Notes: generated from the sequence alone by a model not told the origin. A stretch of DNA of 39,408 nt from Fusobacterium_C necrophorum (GCF_900104395.1 NZ_FMXX01000025.1); one strand, 5' to 3'. Shown: positions 1-8,138, counted from the stretch's first letter. Translations and numbers: made by a program.

Positions 1-2
1 AT

Positions 3-326
3 ATTGTTAGAGAATATCCAGAACTAATAAAGACAATTACAAGTGATAATGGAAGCGAATTTATGAATGCTGAAGCAATAGAAGAGTTAGGAATAGAATA
101 CTTTTATGCGCATAGTTATAGTTCAGGAGAAAGAGGAAGTAATGAAAATAATAATAAATTAATTAGGCGCTATATAAAAAAGGGAGTAGATATAGGTTCT
201 ATAAGCGAAGAAGAAATAATAAGAATAGAAGAGTGGATGAATTCATATCCAAGAAAATTATTTAATGGGAAAAGTTCCTTAGAAGTATATTCTAAAGAAC
301 TTACAAAATATTTTTTCTTAGTGTGA
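3..326 (+). CDS. IS30-family transposase, C-terminal part (cut by window edge)
   Basis: The reading frame is open from the first bases of the window to the TGA at 324-326, so only the C-terminal third of the transposase is visible. It carries the second catalytic Asp in ITSDNGSEF and the catalytic Glu in ERGSNENNNKLIRR, the usual IS30 DDE spacing, followed by the typical tail with KLFNGKSSLEVY. The protein would cut and join the ends of its own element. One oddity is GERG where IS30 relatives usually have WERG. Whether the whole gene is intact cannot be judged because its start lies outside the window. Confidence 0.85.
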   Translation: MVREYPELIKTITSDNGSEFMNAEAIEELGIEYFYAHSYSSGERGSNENNNKLIRRYIKKGVDIGSISEEEIIRIEEWMNSYPRKLFNGKSSLEVYSKELTKYFFLV

Positions 327-350
327 CATTTACTATTGCAATTTACATTG
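327..350. repeat. Possible IS30 terminal repeat region
   Basis: IS30 elements normally end a few tens of bases after the transposase stop. The bases directly after the TGA (TGTGACATTTACTATTGCAA around the stop) look like a terminal repeat, but the other end of the element is outside the window, so this is only a placement guess. Confidence 0.3.
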
Positions 351-409
351 TCCTCTTTTCCATAAAATTAAGTGTTTCCTTTTTTGTCTTTTTGTGATAT
401 ACTATTTTT

Positions 410-481
410 GAACCATAGTAGTTTTCTCCTTTGATTGGTTGTCGTAAACAAATCATACCATAGAAAACTATTTTATGGTTC
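410..481. repeat. Imperfect 72-bp palindrome (long hairpin)
   Basis: GAACCAT (410-416) pairs with ATGGTTC (475-481), TAGTTTTCT (419-427) pairs with AGAAAACTA (462-470), and an inner stem around TGATTGGTT/AACAAATCA closes it. It sits between the IS30 fragment and the ISL3-like end. It lacks a U-tract adjacent to its stem, so it is not an ordinary terminator. It may be a non-coding part of the insertion sequence or a small palindromic repeat. Confidence 0.6.
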
Positions 482-560
482 TTTTTCTTTTGCAACACTG
501 TGACACTTTATTTTACAATCGAAAAAAGGATTTTAACCTTGAAAATTTCATATTTTATTC

Positions 561-587
561 TTCATCAACACCATTTGACAAAGAACC
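561..587 (-). mobile_element. ISL3-family-like terminal inverted repeat (solo end)
   Basis: Read on the minus strand from 587, the sequence begins GGTTCTTTGTCAAATGGTGT and goes on TTGATGA, closely matching the GG-CTTTGTCAAAT-GTTGATG ends I know from ISL3-family elements. The outer GG at 587 abuts the A-run of the secY terminator, so the element would extend towards lower coordinates. No ISL3 transposase is visible between here and the IS30 gene, so this is a remnant or an element interrupted by IS30. Confidence 0.6.
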
Positions 588-619
588 AAAAAAAAGAGAC
601 TACTTTTCATGTAATCTCT
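588..619 (-). terminator. Rho-independent terminator of the ribosomal operon after secY
   Basis: On the minus strand the stem AGAGATTAC / GTAGTCTCT (one G-U pair) with a 7-base loop is followed by eight T. It starts 9 bases after the secY stop, which shows that the transcript ends here. Confidence 0.85.
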
Positions 620-627
620 TCTCTATC

Positions 628-1908
628 TTATATAAATCCTTTATAATCTCTCATTACTAAGTGAGCATCTATTTGCTGTACTGTATCAATCGCAACTCCC
701 ACCACAATGATAATTCCTGTTCCTCCAAAAAAAACAGGTAATCCCAAAGCAGAAAAAATTGCAAATGGTAAAATAGAAATAGCTGCTAGGAATATCGCTC
801 CTCCCCAAGTAATTCTAGTTACAACGCCCTCCAAATATTCAACCGTTTCCGCTCCCGGACGAATTCCTGGAATGGTTCCTCCTCCTCGTTTCAAATTATC
901 CGCTACTTTTTCCGGATCAAAAACAATAGCCGTATAAAAGAAAGAGAAAAAGATAATCACCAAAGCATATACTATCATATATACCGGATGTTGTTGATTG
1001 AACATCATAGATAAGGTTGTTTTAATGGCATATTTTGATGGAATGGCATTAATCATAACGGTCGGTATCATCATCAAAACTGATGCAAAAATTACCGGCA
1101 TAACCCCTGAACTGTTTAATTTCAAAGGAATATACGAATTTTGTCCCATGCCTCCTCGACTGTTAAATCCCTTTCCCACGTAGTGAATTGGAATTTTTCT
1201 TTGTCCAAGTTGGAAGACCACAATTCCCATAATCGTTAAAATTCCTGCTGCTGCAACAGCAAGCAATACCGGAATTAAAAATTTACTACCACTCATCGTT
1301 TGTATGGTTTGTACAATGTTAGCCGGTCCTCTTGAAATGACATTCAAGAAGATTAACAAAGATACTCCATTTCCAATTCCTTTGACAGAAATTTGTTCTC
1401 CTACCCACATCAAAAATACAGTTCCTGCCGTCAAGGTAACAATTGTCGTTAGAAAAAATAAAAATCCTGGTTCAAAAACCAAACCTACGGATTGCAGCCA
1501 CATACACACTCCAAATCCTTGTACCAGTGCAATCCCTATGGTTAAATACCTTGTCCATTGCGTAATTTTATTTCTTCCCGCTTCTCCCTCTTTTTGAATT
1601 TCTTCGATTTGAGGAATAATCGCTGCCAACAAACTAACGACAATAGAGGCATTGATATAAGGAATAATTCCTAGTGCGAAAATAGATACACGAGTAAAGG
1701 CTCCTCCTGAGAACATATTGATATATCCCAAAATATCATTTTGAGCAGTCATGGCTGCCAGCCTATCGGTATCTACTCCCGGTGCTGGAATAAAGGTCCC
1801 TATTCTTGCCACTAAGAACATCAGTAATGTAAATAGAATTCTGTCTCGAAGTTCCGGAACTTTCATGATACTACTTAACTTGGAATTAAACTTTTCTAAT
1901 AAAGTCAT
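628..1908 (-). CDS. secY: Protein translocase subunit SecY
   Basis: This 426-residue, strongly hydrophobic protein has the length and the roughly ten membrane spans of SecY, the channel subunit of the SecYEG translocon in the inner membrane. It shows family landmarks: the N-terminal RILFTLLMFLVARIGTFIPAPG, the GIIPYINASIV plug region, and the cytosolic loop QRKIPIHYVGKGF. The C-terminus ends VMRDYKGFI. It is the last gene of the S10-spc operon, 38 bases after rplO, with GAGGTG upstream of the ATG. Unlike many bacteria, no adk, map or infA follows; a terminator comes immediately after. Confidence 0.97.
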   Translation of the reverse strand: MTLLEKFNSKLSSIMKVPELRDRILFTLLMFLVARIGTFIPAPGVDTDRLAAMTAQNDILGYINMFSGGAFTRVSIFALGIIPYINASIVVSLLAAIIPQIEEIQKEGEAGRNKITQWTRYLTIGIALVQGFGVCMWLQSVGLVFEPGFLFFLTTIVTLTAGTVFLMWVGEQISVKGIGNGVSLLIFLNVISRGPANIVQTIQTMSGSKFLIPVLLAVAAAGILTIMGIVVFQLGQRKIPIHYVGKGFNSRGGMGQNSYIPLKLNSSGVMPVIFASVLMMIPTVMINAIPSKYAIKTTLSMMFNQQHPVYMIVYALVIIFFSFFYTAIVFDPEKVADNLKRGGGTIPGIRPGAETVEYLEGVVTRITWGGAIFLAAISILPFAIFSALGLPVFFGGTGIIIVVGVAIDTVQQIDAHLVMRDYKGFI

Positions 1909-1946
1909 TACAAGTTCACCTCACTTCCCAGACACAAAACGATAAA

Positions 1947-2429
1947 CTATTTTTTATTGTTTCCTGCTACATCTGCAAATGTTTTTACTTCAATAACCTC
2001 TACAGCTCCGCCTTTTCCTTCAATAGCGGCTTGTGCAGATTTTGTGATTTTGTGAGCTTTTACAGTTAATTTCTTAGTCAATTCTCCATTTCCTAATACT
2101 TTTACTAAACTACAAGCACATTTGATGATACCCATTTCTGCCAAACAATCCGGACATACAGTTGCACCATCTTCAAACTTGTTTAAAGCTTCTAAACTTA
2201 CTAAAGCATATTCCTTTTTGAAAGGATAATTCGAGAATCCTCTTTTAGGAACTCTTCTATAGATAGGCATTTGCCCCCCTTCAAAATAAGGTTTTACTCC
2301 TCCACCTGCTCTGGAATTTTGTCCGTTACTTCCCTTTCCGGCTGATTTTCCCCAACCGGAAGATTCTCCTCTTCCGACTCTTTTTCTAGCTTTTCGAGGA
2401 ACTGAAGGTGTTAATTCATTTAATTTCAT
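1947..2429 (-). CDS. rplO: 50S ribosomal protein L15 with an unusual four-cysteine motif
   Basis: L15 binds 23S rRNA late in 50S assembly. The 160-residue protein has the glycine- and lysine-rich N-terminus (RVGRGESSGWGKSAGKGSNG), the GGVKPYFEGGQMPIYRRVPKRGF core and the VLGNGELTKKLTVKAH C-terminal fold. Its start overlaps the rpmD stop as TAATG, implying translational coupling. The oddity lies in the central segment, where VCPDCLAEMGIIKCACS gives CxxC followed by CxC; common L15 proteins have no cysteines there. This could bind zinc (inference). Confidence 0.96.
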   Translation of the reverse strand: MKLNELTPSVPRKARKRVGRGESSGWGKSAGKGSNGQNSRAGGGVKPYFEGGQMPIYRRVPKRGFSNYPFKKEYALVSLEALNKFEDGATVCPDCLAEMGIIKCACSLVKVLGNGELTKKLTVKAHKITKSAQAAIEGKGGAVEVIEVKTFADVAGNNKK

Positions 2430-2614
2430 TATGCTTGCACCTCCTCAATCTTTAATAGGTATTCTACTTGAGCCAATTTTCCTTTTAACTCAGGTGTCAT
2501 TGTATGTTCAACCACATCATGCATTTTCTTAAGCCCTAGCGACTTTAATGTAGCTATGTGGTTAGGTTTTCTTCCGATCATGCTTTTTACTAATTCTATT
2601 CTAAGCTTACTCAT
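2429..2614 (-). CDS. rpmD: 50S ribosomal protein L30
   Basis: The 61-residue protein is the usual size for bacterial L30 and carries the signature KSMIGRKPNHIATLKSLGLKKMHDVVEH. It sits between rpsE and rplO, the canonical spc order, 13 bases after rpsE and overlapping rplO by one base. Confidence 0.96.
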   Translation of the reverse strand: MSKLRIELVKSMIGRKPNHIATLKSLGLKKMHDVVEHTMTPELKGKLAQVEYLLKIEEVQA

Positions 2615-2627
2615 CTTACCTTCCCTC

Positions 2628-3131
2628 CTAGCTTAAGATATCTTTTACTTCTTTTCCTCTTAATGCTGCAATTTCTTCCGCAGTTCTAAGAAGTTTCAAA
2701 GCTTCTACTGTAGCTCTTGCTACATTGTGTTTATTTCTAGACCCTTTAATCTTCGTTAAAATGTCCTTTACTCCAACTAATTCCAAAATTTCTCTAGATG
2801 CTGACCCAGCAATAACTCCAGTCCCTTCGTAAGCTGGTGCCATCCATAAAGATGTTGCTCCCCATTTTCCTACGATTTCGTGAGGAACTGTTCCTCCTTT
2901 TAAAGAAACTTCAACGATATTTCTTTTTGCAGAAGCAATTGCCTTTCGGATTGCATCAGGAACTCCATTTGCTTTTCCCAATCCCAATCCAATTTTTCCT
3001 TCGCCATCTCCAACAGCCGCTAATACAGAGAAAGAAATTGTTCTTCCTCCTTTTGTTGTCTTAGAAACTCTTGAGATCTTTAATAATTTTTCTTGATATT
3101 GTTTTTCTTCTCTATTTGTGAACTTAGACAA
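2628..3131 (-). CDS. rpsE: 30S ribosomal protein S5
   Basis: The 167-residue protein has the S5 N-terminal RNA-binding domain with RVSKTTKGGRTISFSVL and the loop VGDGEGKIGLGLGKANGVPDAI, then the C-terminal domain with GSRNKHNVARATVEAL. S5 contributes to decoding accuracy and mRNA unwinding at the entry channel. It follows rplR by 26 bases in the spc segment. Confidence 0.97.
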   Translation of the reverse strand: MSKFTNREEKQYQEKLLKISRVSKTTKGGRTISFSVLAAVGDGEGKIGLGLGKANGVPDAIRKAIASAKRNIVEVSLKGGTVPHEIVGKWGATSLWMAPAYEGTGVIAGSASREILELVGVKDILTKIKGSRNKHNVARATVEALKLLRTAEEIAALRGKEVKDILS

Positions 3132-3157
3132 GTTAAATCCTCCTCTCTTTCCAAGAA

Positions 3158-3520
3158 TTAGAAGCTTAATCCAGCTTCTCTAGCTGCTTCTGCTAAAGCT
3201 GCGATTCTTCCAGTATATTTATATCCTGATCTGTCAAAAACAACTTCTTTGATTCCTTTTTCTGCCGCTCTTTCCGCAATTGTTTTTCCAACTGCTTTAG
3301 CAGCTTCTATATTCCCACCATTTTCTACTTTCATACCTTTCATAATAGTAGAAGCAGATACTAATGTTACTCCATTAACGTCATCGATTAATTGAGCAAA
3401 GATGTTGTTATTTGATCTGTAAACAGACAATCTAGGTCTTTCTGCAGTTCCAGAAATTTTATTTCTAATTGCTAAGTGTTTCTTTTCTCTTACAGATGCT
3501 CGATTTACCTTTTTAAACAA
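3158..3520 (-). CDS. rplR: 50S ribosomal protein L18
   Basis: A 120-residue basic protein with RLSVYRSNNNIFAQLIDD, VGKTIAERAAEKGI and the closing FDRSGYKYTGRIAALAEAAR, all typical of L18, which binds 5S rRNA with L5 in the central protuberance. It lies between rplF and rpsE as in the canonical spc order. Confidence 0.97.
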   Translation of the reverse strand: MFKKVNRASVREKKHLAIRNKISGTAERPRLSVYRSNNNIFAQLIDDVNGVTLVSASTIMKGMKVENGGNIEAAKAVGKTIAERAAEKGIKEVVFDRSGYKYTGRIAALAEAAREAGLSF

Positions 3521-3546
3521 CTTTCTTACCTCCTTTTCAAGCTATT

Positions 3547-4080
3547 TTACGCTTTTTTACCTTCTTTTCTTCGGATATGTTCATCAGTGTATTTCACTCC
3601 TTTTCCTTTATAAGGTTCTGGAGCTCTCTTCGATCTGATGTTAGCAGCAATTTGTCCAACAAGATCTTTTTCAATTCCTTCTACAAGAATTGTAGTATTC
3701 TTTTCTACAGTAAATGTAATTCCAGGAACTTCATCAATGATAACCGGGTGAGAATATCCTAAAGATAATTCCAATCCTTTTCCTTTCACGGCAGCTCTGT
3801 ATCCAACCCCGACTAGAGTTAATGATTTTTTAAATCCTTCGGATACTCCGCTTACCATATTTTGGATTAAAGCTCTTGTTGTTCCATGAATAGCTCTCAC
3901 TTTTGGTTCGTCGTTAGGTCTTTCCACAACAACTTCTCCATTTTCTAATTTTATTGTTAATTCTTGATTAAATTCTTTTTCTAATGTACCTTTAGGTCCT
4001 TTGACAGTAACCTTATGTCCGTCGATTTTCACTTCGACTCCTGCAGGTACGACGATAGGTTTTTTACCTACTCTTGACAT
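3547..4080 (-). CDS. rplF: 50S ribosomal protein L6
   Basis: The 177-residue protein has the duplicated L6 fold: N-terminal SRVGKKPIVVPAGVEV and VKGPKGTLE, then the C-terminal RNA-binding signature PEPYKGKGVKY near residue 155. L6 sits at the base of the L7/L12 stalk near the sarcin-ricin loop. It follows rpsH by 23 bases. Confidence 0.97.
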   Translation of the reverse strand: MSRVGKKPIVVPAGVEVKIDGHKVTVKGPKGTLEKEFNQELTIKLENGEVVVERPNDEPKVRAIHGTTRALIQNMVSGVSEGFKKSLTLVGVGYRAAVKGKGLELSLGYSHPVIIDEVPGITFTVEKNTTILVEGIEKDLVGQIAANIRSKRAPEPYKGKGVKYTDEHIRRKEGKKA

Positions 4081-4103
4081 TTACGGACACCTCCTAGTTA
4101 ATA

Positions 4104-4499
4104 TTACCAAACAAATGCAAGGACTTCTCCACCTACGTTTTCCATTCTAGCTACTTTATCTGTAACAATTCCTTTTGAAGTGGAAACGATAGCGATTCCT
4201 AATCCAGATAATACTCTAGGCATATCTTCTACAGAAGAGTACACTCTTCTTCCAGGCTTAGAAATTCTTTTAATCCCTTTAATCACTCTTTCTTTTCCAT
4301 CATATTTTAAATACACTCTAATATTTTGTTTTGTACCGTCTGTTACAATTTTATAATTAGAAATATATCCTTGTTCTTTTAAAATTTCAGCAATTCTTTC
4401 TTTCATTTTAGAAAAAGGAACATCCACTTTTTCATGCATTACCGCATTGGCATTTCTAATTCTTGTTAACATATCAGCAATTGGATCTGTTAAATACAT
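4104..4499 (-). CDS. rpsH: 30S ribosomal protein S8
   Basis: The 131-residue protein starts TDPIADMLTRIRNANAV and ends with GLGIAIVSTSKGIVTDKVAR and GGEVLAFVW, both diagnostic of S8. S8 binds helix 21 of 16S rRNA. In enteric bacteria it is also the spc-operon repressor that binds near rplE; no matching target was assessed here. Confidence 0.97.
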   Translation of the reverse strand: MYLTDPIADMLTRIRNANAVMHEKVDVPFSKMKERIAEILKEQGYISNYKIVTDGTKQNIRVYLKYDGKERVIKGIKRISKPGRRVYSSVEDMPRVLSGLGIAIVSTSKGIVTDKVARMENVGGEVLAFVW

Positions 4500-4527
4500 C
4501 TACTAAAATCCTCCTTCCTTATCAATC

Positions 4528-4815
4528 TTACCAAGATGATTTTTTTACACCAGGGATAACTCCAGCTCCAGCCAGTTGTCTGAACTTTACTCTTGAAATT
4601 CCAAACTCTCTCATGTATCCTCTAGGTCTTCCATCTAGTTGACATCTATTTCTTCTTCTAACAGCTGCAGAGTCTTTTGGTAATTTGTTTAATTCAAACA
4701 TAGCTTCCATATCTCCAGCTGCGACTCTTTTCTTCAGTTCAGCTCTTTTTTCAGCATATTTTTCGCTAAGTTCTGCTCTTCTCACATCTCTTGCGATCAT
4801 TGACTTTTTCGCCAT
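4528..4815 (-). CDS. rpsN: 30S ribosomal protein S14, zinc-free type
   Basis: The protein is 95 residues long and has no CxxC pairs, so it is the long zinc-independent form of S14 rather than the short zinc-binding form. It shows RRRNRCQLDGRPRGYMREFGISR and ends GVKKSSW. It takes part in 30S head assembly. It follows rplE by 21 bases. Confidence 0.97.
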   Translation of the reverse strand: MAKKSMIARDVRRAELSEKYAEKRAELKKRVAAGDMEAMFELNKLPKDSAAVRRRNRCQLDGRPRGYMREFGISRVKFRQLAGAGVIPGVKKSSW

Positions 4816-4836
4816 CTACGATTAACCTCCTAACTC

Positions 4837-5388
4837 TTACTTTTTGAAAGGCATTCCGAAAGCCTTAAGTAGTGCTCTTCCTTCTTCATCAGTTTTCGCA
4901 GAAGAAACCATAGTAATAGACATTCCCAATAACTTTTCTACCTTATCGAAATCAATTTCCGGGAAGACTAATTGGTCAGCCAATCCTAATGAATAGTTTC
5001 CTCTTCCGTCAAATGCATTCGCAGAAACTCCTTCAAAGTCTCTCACACGAGGAAGAACTACATTTACCAATCTATCTAAAAAGTCATACATTCTTTCTTT
5101 TCTAAGAGTAACTTTAGCTCCAATTGCCATTCCTTCTCTTAACTTAAATCCTGCTTCCGACTTTCTAGCTTTTCTTAACAAAGGTTTTTGTCCTGTAATG
5201 ATTGTTAAATCTGCCATAGCTGCATCCATTAACTTAGAGTTTTGAGTTGCTTCTCCCACTCCCATGTTTACGATGATTTTTTCTAGCTTAGGGCATTCCA
5301 TGATGTTTTTGATTTCTAAATCTTTCATTAACTTAGGAACGACTACATCATTGTATAATTTATGATATCTAGAAACGTATTTTGACAC
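4837..5388 (-). CDS. rplE: 50S ribosomal protein L5
   Basis: The 183-residue protein has the L5 signatures KIIVNMGVGEA, ITGQKPLLRKARKSEAGFKL and the C-terminal TDEEGRALLKAFGMPF. L5 carries 5S rRNA into the central protuberance. It follows rplX by 18 bases. Confidence 0.97.
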   Translation of the reverse strand: MSKYVSRYHKLYNDVVVPKLMKDLEIKNIMECPKLEKIIVNMGVGEATQNSKLMDAAMADLTIITGQKPLLRKARKSEAGFKLREGMAIGAKVTLRKERMYDFLDRLVNVVLPRVRDFEGVSANAFDGRGNYSLGLADQLVFPEIDFDKVEKLLGMSITMVSSAKTDEEGRALLKAFGMPFKK

Positions 5389-5406
5389 TTACGTTTTCCT
5401 CCTTTC

Positions 5407-5748
5407 TTAGATAATTTCTCCTGATTTCTTAGAAACTCTTACTTTCTTTCCATCTCTTAGTTCATATTTTACTCTAGTTGGTTTTCCAGCTTTTTCATCA
5501 AACAACATTACTTTTGAAGAAAAAATGGCAGCTGCTCTTTCTACAACTCCACCTTGTGGGTTCACTGGACTTGGCTTCAAATGTTTCTTTACAACATTGA
5601 CTCCCTCTACCACTATTTTTCCTTTCTTAGGAAAAACTTTTACTACCTTTCCTGTCTTACCTTTATCTTTACCAGAAATTACATACACAGTATCTCCTGT
5701 CTTTACGTGTAAAGAAGCAGGCACGAATTTAATCTTAGGTTTAGCCAC
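5407..5748 (-). CDS. rplX: 50S ribosomal protein L24
   Basis: A 113-residue protein with the KOW motif (TGDTVYVISGKDKGKTGKV) and VEGVNVVKKHLKP, diagnostic of L24, one of the two initiators of 50S assembly near the peptide exit. It lies between rplN and rplE. Confidence 0.96.
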   Translation of the reverse strand: MAKPKIKFVPASLHVKTGDTVYVISGKDKGKTGKVVKVFPKKGKIVVEGVNVVKKHLKPSPVNPQGGVVERAAAIFSSKVMLFDEKAGKPTRVKYELRDGKKVRVSKKSGEII

Positions 5749-5770
5749 GATTATTAGCCTCCTCTCTTAG

Positions 5771-6139
5771 TTATATTACTTCCGGAGCCAGAGATAAAAT
5801 TTTCATAAAGTTTTTAGCTCTCAACTCTCTTGCTACTGGTCCAAAGATTCTAGTTGCTTTTGGTTCATTGTTGTTGTTGATTACAACAGCTGCGTTGTCA
5901 TCAAATTTAATATATGATCCGTCGTCTCTTCTAGTTTCTTTTCTTGTTCTTACAATAACAGCTTTTATTACGTCACCTTTTTTTACGTTTCCACCAGGGA
6001 TAGCTTCCTTAACTGATGCTACAACGATGTCACCAATTCTTCCGAATCTTTTCTTAGATCCTCCTAAAACTCTGATTACCATAAGTTTTTTAGCTCCAGA
6101 GTTATCAGCAACATTAAGGATAGTTTGTTGTTGTACCAT
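5771..6139 (-). CDS. rplN: 50S ribosomal protein L14
   Basis: The 122-residue length equals the usual L14. The N-terminal VQQQTILNVADNSGAKKLM and the internal NAAVVINNNNEPKATRIFGPVARELR identify it. L14 forms part of the subunit interface and binds ribosome silencing factor in other bacteria. It follows rpsQ by 33 bases. Confidence 0.97.
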   Translation of the reverse strand: MVQQQTILNVADNSGAKKLMVIRVLGGSKKRFGRIGDIVVASVKEAIPGGNVKKGDVIKAVIVRTRKETRRDDGSYIKFDDNAAVVINNNNEPKATRIFGPVARELRAKNFMKILSLAPEVI

Positions 6140-6172
6140 TAAATTATCCTCCTCTCAACGATAATTTGAATC

Positions 6173-6424
6173 TTATCTAGCTTTTTCAATAATTTCCACT
6201 AATCTCCAATTTTTATCTTTGGATAGTGGTCTAGTTTCCATAATTCTTACTTTATCTCCAACTTGTGCGACATTTTCTTCATCATGTGCTTTGAATTTTG
6301 TTGTCTTTTTTACTCGTTTTTTATAAATTGGGTGTAAAGCCATTGTTTCAATCGCAACTACAATTGTTTTTTCCATTTTGTTTGAAACAACGATTCCTTC
6401 CTTTACTTTTCTTTCGTTTCTCAA
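6173..6424 (-). CDS. rpsQ: 30S ribosomal protein S17
   Basis: An 83-residue protein with GIVVSNKMEKTIVVAIE, HPIYKKRVKKTTKFKAHDE and the S17 signature GDKVRIMETRPLSKDKNWRL. S17 is a primary 16S rRNA-binding protein of the 5' domain. It follows rpmC by 40 bases. Confidence 0.97.
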   Translation of the reverse strand: MRNERKVKEGIVVSNKMEKTIVVAIETMALHPIYKKRVKKTTKFKAHDEENVAQVGDKVRIMETRPLSKDKNWRLVEIIEKAR

Positions 6425-6464
6425 GACATTACCCTCCTCTTTGTCAGAATTTTCTATTGAGATA

Positions 6465-6647
6465 TTATCTTTCGTTTAAGATTGTATTGATTCTTGCAAT
6501 CTCTCTTCTTACTTCTCTAATTTTTGCAGTGTTTGTTAATTGACCTAATGAAAGTTGGAACTTCAAGTTGAATAATTCTTCTTTCAGCTCTTTGCACTTA
6601 ACAACTAGGTCTTCACTAGTCATTTCTCTAATTTCTTTTGCTCTCAT
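6465..6647 (-). CDS. rpmC: 50S ribosomal protein L29
   Basis: A 60-residue helical protein with KEIREMTSEDL, the ELFNLKFQLSLGQL segment and the IREVRREIARINTIL motif, all typical of L29 at the peptide exit. Its start overlaps the rplP stop by one base (TAATG), suggesting coupled translation. Confidence 0.97.
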   Translation of the reverse strand: MRAKEIREMTSEDLVVKCKELKEELFNLKFQLSLGQLTNTAKIREVRREIARINTILNER

Positions 6648-7072
6648 TAGTTTTCACCACCATTCTCATCTCTTTTTACAATTTTACATTTGATAGGAAG
6701 TTTCATGGCTGCTTTTCGTAAAGCTGCTTTTGCTTTTTCTTCTGTAACTCCTGATACTTCAAATAAAATTCTTCCGGGTTTTACTACGCATACCCATCCT
6801 TCCACGTTTCCTTTCCCTTTTCCCATTCTCACTCCGGCAGGTCTTGCTGTAATAGGCTTATCCGGGAAGATTCGAATAAACGTTTTCCCTTCTCTCTTGA
6901 ACGTTCTGTTGATTCCAACCCGACAAGATTCAATTTGTCTGTTGGTAATCCAAGATGGTTCTAAAGCTTGTAATCCATATTCTCCGAATGCTACGGTAGT
7001 ACCTCTTTGTGCATTACCTTTCATTCTTCCTCTAAACATTTTTCTATGTTTTGTTCTCTTTGGCATTAACAT
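6647..7072 (-). CDS. rplP: 50S ribosomal protein L16
   Basis: The 141-residue protein has PKRTKHRKMFRGRMKGNAQ, RTFKREGKTFIRIFPDKP and the GKGKGNVEGWV loop of L16, which lies by the A-site and central protuberance. Two ATGs are possible: 7072 is 10 bases from a GGAGGGG and 7066 gives the more usual MPKRTK. I keep 7072 on spacing. Only 2 bases separate it from the rpsC stop. Confidence 0.96.
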   Translation of the reverse strand: MLMPKRTKHRKMFRGRMKGNAQRGTTVAFGEYGLQALEPSWITNRQIESCRVGINRTFKREGKTFIRIFPDKPITARPAGVRMGKGKGNVEGWVCVVKPGRILFEVSGVTEEKAKAALRKAAMKLPIKCKIVKRDENGGEN

Positions 7073-7074
7073 GA

Positions 7075-7731
7075 TTAAGCTTCCCCTCCTTCTTTCGCAG
7101 TTGGAAGAACTTCACCGTGGAATACCCAAACTTTGATTCCTAAAGCTCCATACGTTGTATGAGCTGTTGCGACAGCATAGTCAATATCTGCTCTTAAAGT
7201 ATGTAGAGGTACTTTTCCTTCTACTGCCCACTCAGATCTTGCGATTTCTGCTCCGTTCAATCTTCCAGAAACCATAACTTTAATTCCTTTTGCTCCAGCT
7301 TTCATTGCTCTTCCAATTGCTTGAGTCATTGCTTTCTTATAGGCAATTCTCTTTTCAATTTGAGTTGCGATAGATTCTGCTACTAATACAGCATCTTTAT
7401 TAAACTCTTTCACTTCTTGTACTTTAACAGTTACTTTTTTCCCTGTCATTTTTTCTAATTTTGCTCGTAAGCTTTCAATTTCTGCACCTTTTCTTCCAAT
7501 GATGATTCCTGCTTTTCCTGCAGAAATAAGTACTGTAATTTGTGAAGGAGAAGTTCTTTCTAATTTCACTTTAGAAACTCCTGCATGATAGTAAGCTTTT
7601 TTCACAAATTCTCTAACTTTCACATCTTCATGGAAGTATTTTGCATATTCTTTTTTATCTGCATACCAGTTAGAATCCCAAGATCTTGTAATTCCAAGTC
7701 TTAGTCCTCTAGGGTCTACTTTTTGTCCCAC
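7075..7731 (-). CDS. rpsC: 30S ribosomal protein S3
   Basis: The 218-residue protein starts MGQKVDPRGLRLGI, has the KH domain with IIIGRKGAEIESLR near residues 75-90, and the C-terminal GAKGIKVMVSGRLNGAEIAR followed by YGALGIKVWVFHGE. S3 lines the mRNA entry pore. It follows rplV by 22 bases. Confidence 0.97.
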   Translation of the reverse strand: MGQKVDPRGLRLGITRSWDSNWYADKKEYAKYFHEDVKVREFVKKAYYHAGVSKVKLERTSPSQITVLISAGKAGIIIGRKGAEIESLRAKLEKMTGKKVTVKVQEVKEFNKDAVLVAESIATQIEKRIAYKKAMTQAIGRAMKAGAKGIKVMVSGRLNGAEIARSEWAVEGKVPLHTLRADIDYAVATAHTTYGALGIKVWVFHGEVLPTAKEGGEA

Positions 7732-7753
7732 AGTTTTACCTCCTTAAAAAATC

Positions 7754-8086
7754 CTACTTTTCAGATACTGCTACGATAATATGTGCAGTTGGTTTTCGAA
7801 TAATATCGGCTCTTCCCATTGCTCTAGGCATAATTCTTTTTAATACCGGTCCTTCGTTAATCATAATGGTTGACACCACTAAATTATCTTCATCCATTTT
7901 AAAGTTATTTGTTGCATTTGCAATGGCAGATGCCAATGTCTTTTGAATAACTCTAGCTGCTTTTTTATTTGTAAATTCTAGAATGTCTAATGCTTGTAAT
8001 GCTGATTTCCCTCTTACTAGGTCAGCTACCAATCTAGCCTTTCTAGGAGATAATCTCACGTATCGAGTAATCGCTCTAGCTTCCAC
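7754..8086 (-). CDS. rplV: 50S ribosomal protein L22 (GTG start)
   Basis: A 110-residue protein with YVRLSPRKARLVADLVRGK and the C-terminal loop GPVLKRIMPRAMGRADIIRKPTAH, which in L22 reaches into the exit tunnel. The start codon is GTG at 8086, preceded by GGAGG at good spacing. It follows rpsS by 52 bases. Confidence 0.97.
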   Translation of the reverse strand: MEARAITRYVRLSPRKARLVADLVRGKSALQALDILEFTNKKAARVIQKTLASAIANATNNFKMDEDNLVVSTIMINEGPVLKRIMPRAMGRADIIRKPTAHIIVAVSEK

Positions 8087-8138
8087 TAGTCCAACCTCCT
8101 TTTAATCTTCTTTATAATCTCTATTGCCATATCTTATC

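Noticed and set aside
475..660. 61-residue open frame over the IS remnant and secY terminator
   Set aside because: It spans the ISL3-like end, the terminator and the secY 3' end, so it is chance.
6690..7136. 148-residue open frame opposite rplP/rpsC
   Set aside because: It is the complement of strongly conserved ribosomal protein genes and has no ribosome binding site or family signature.
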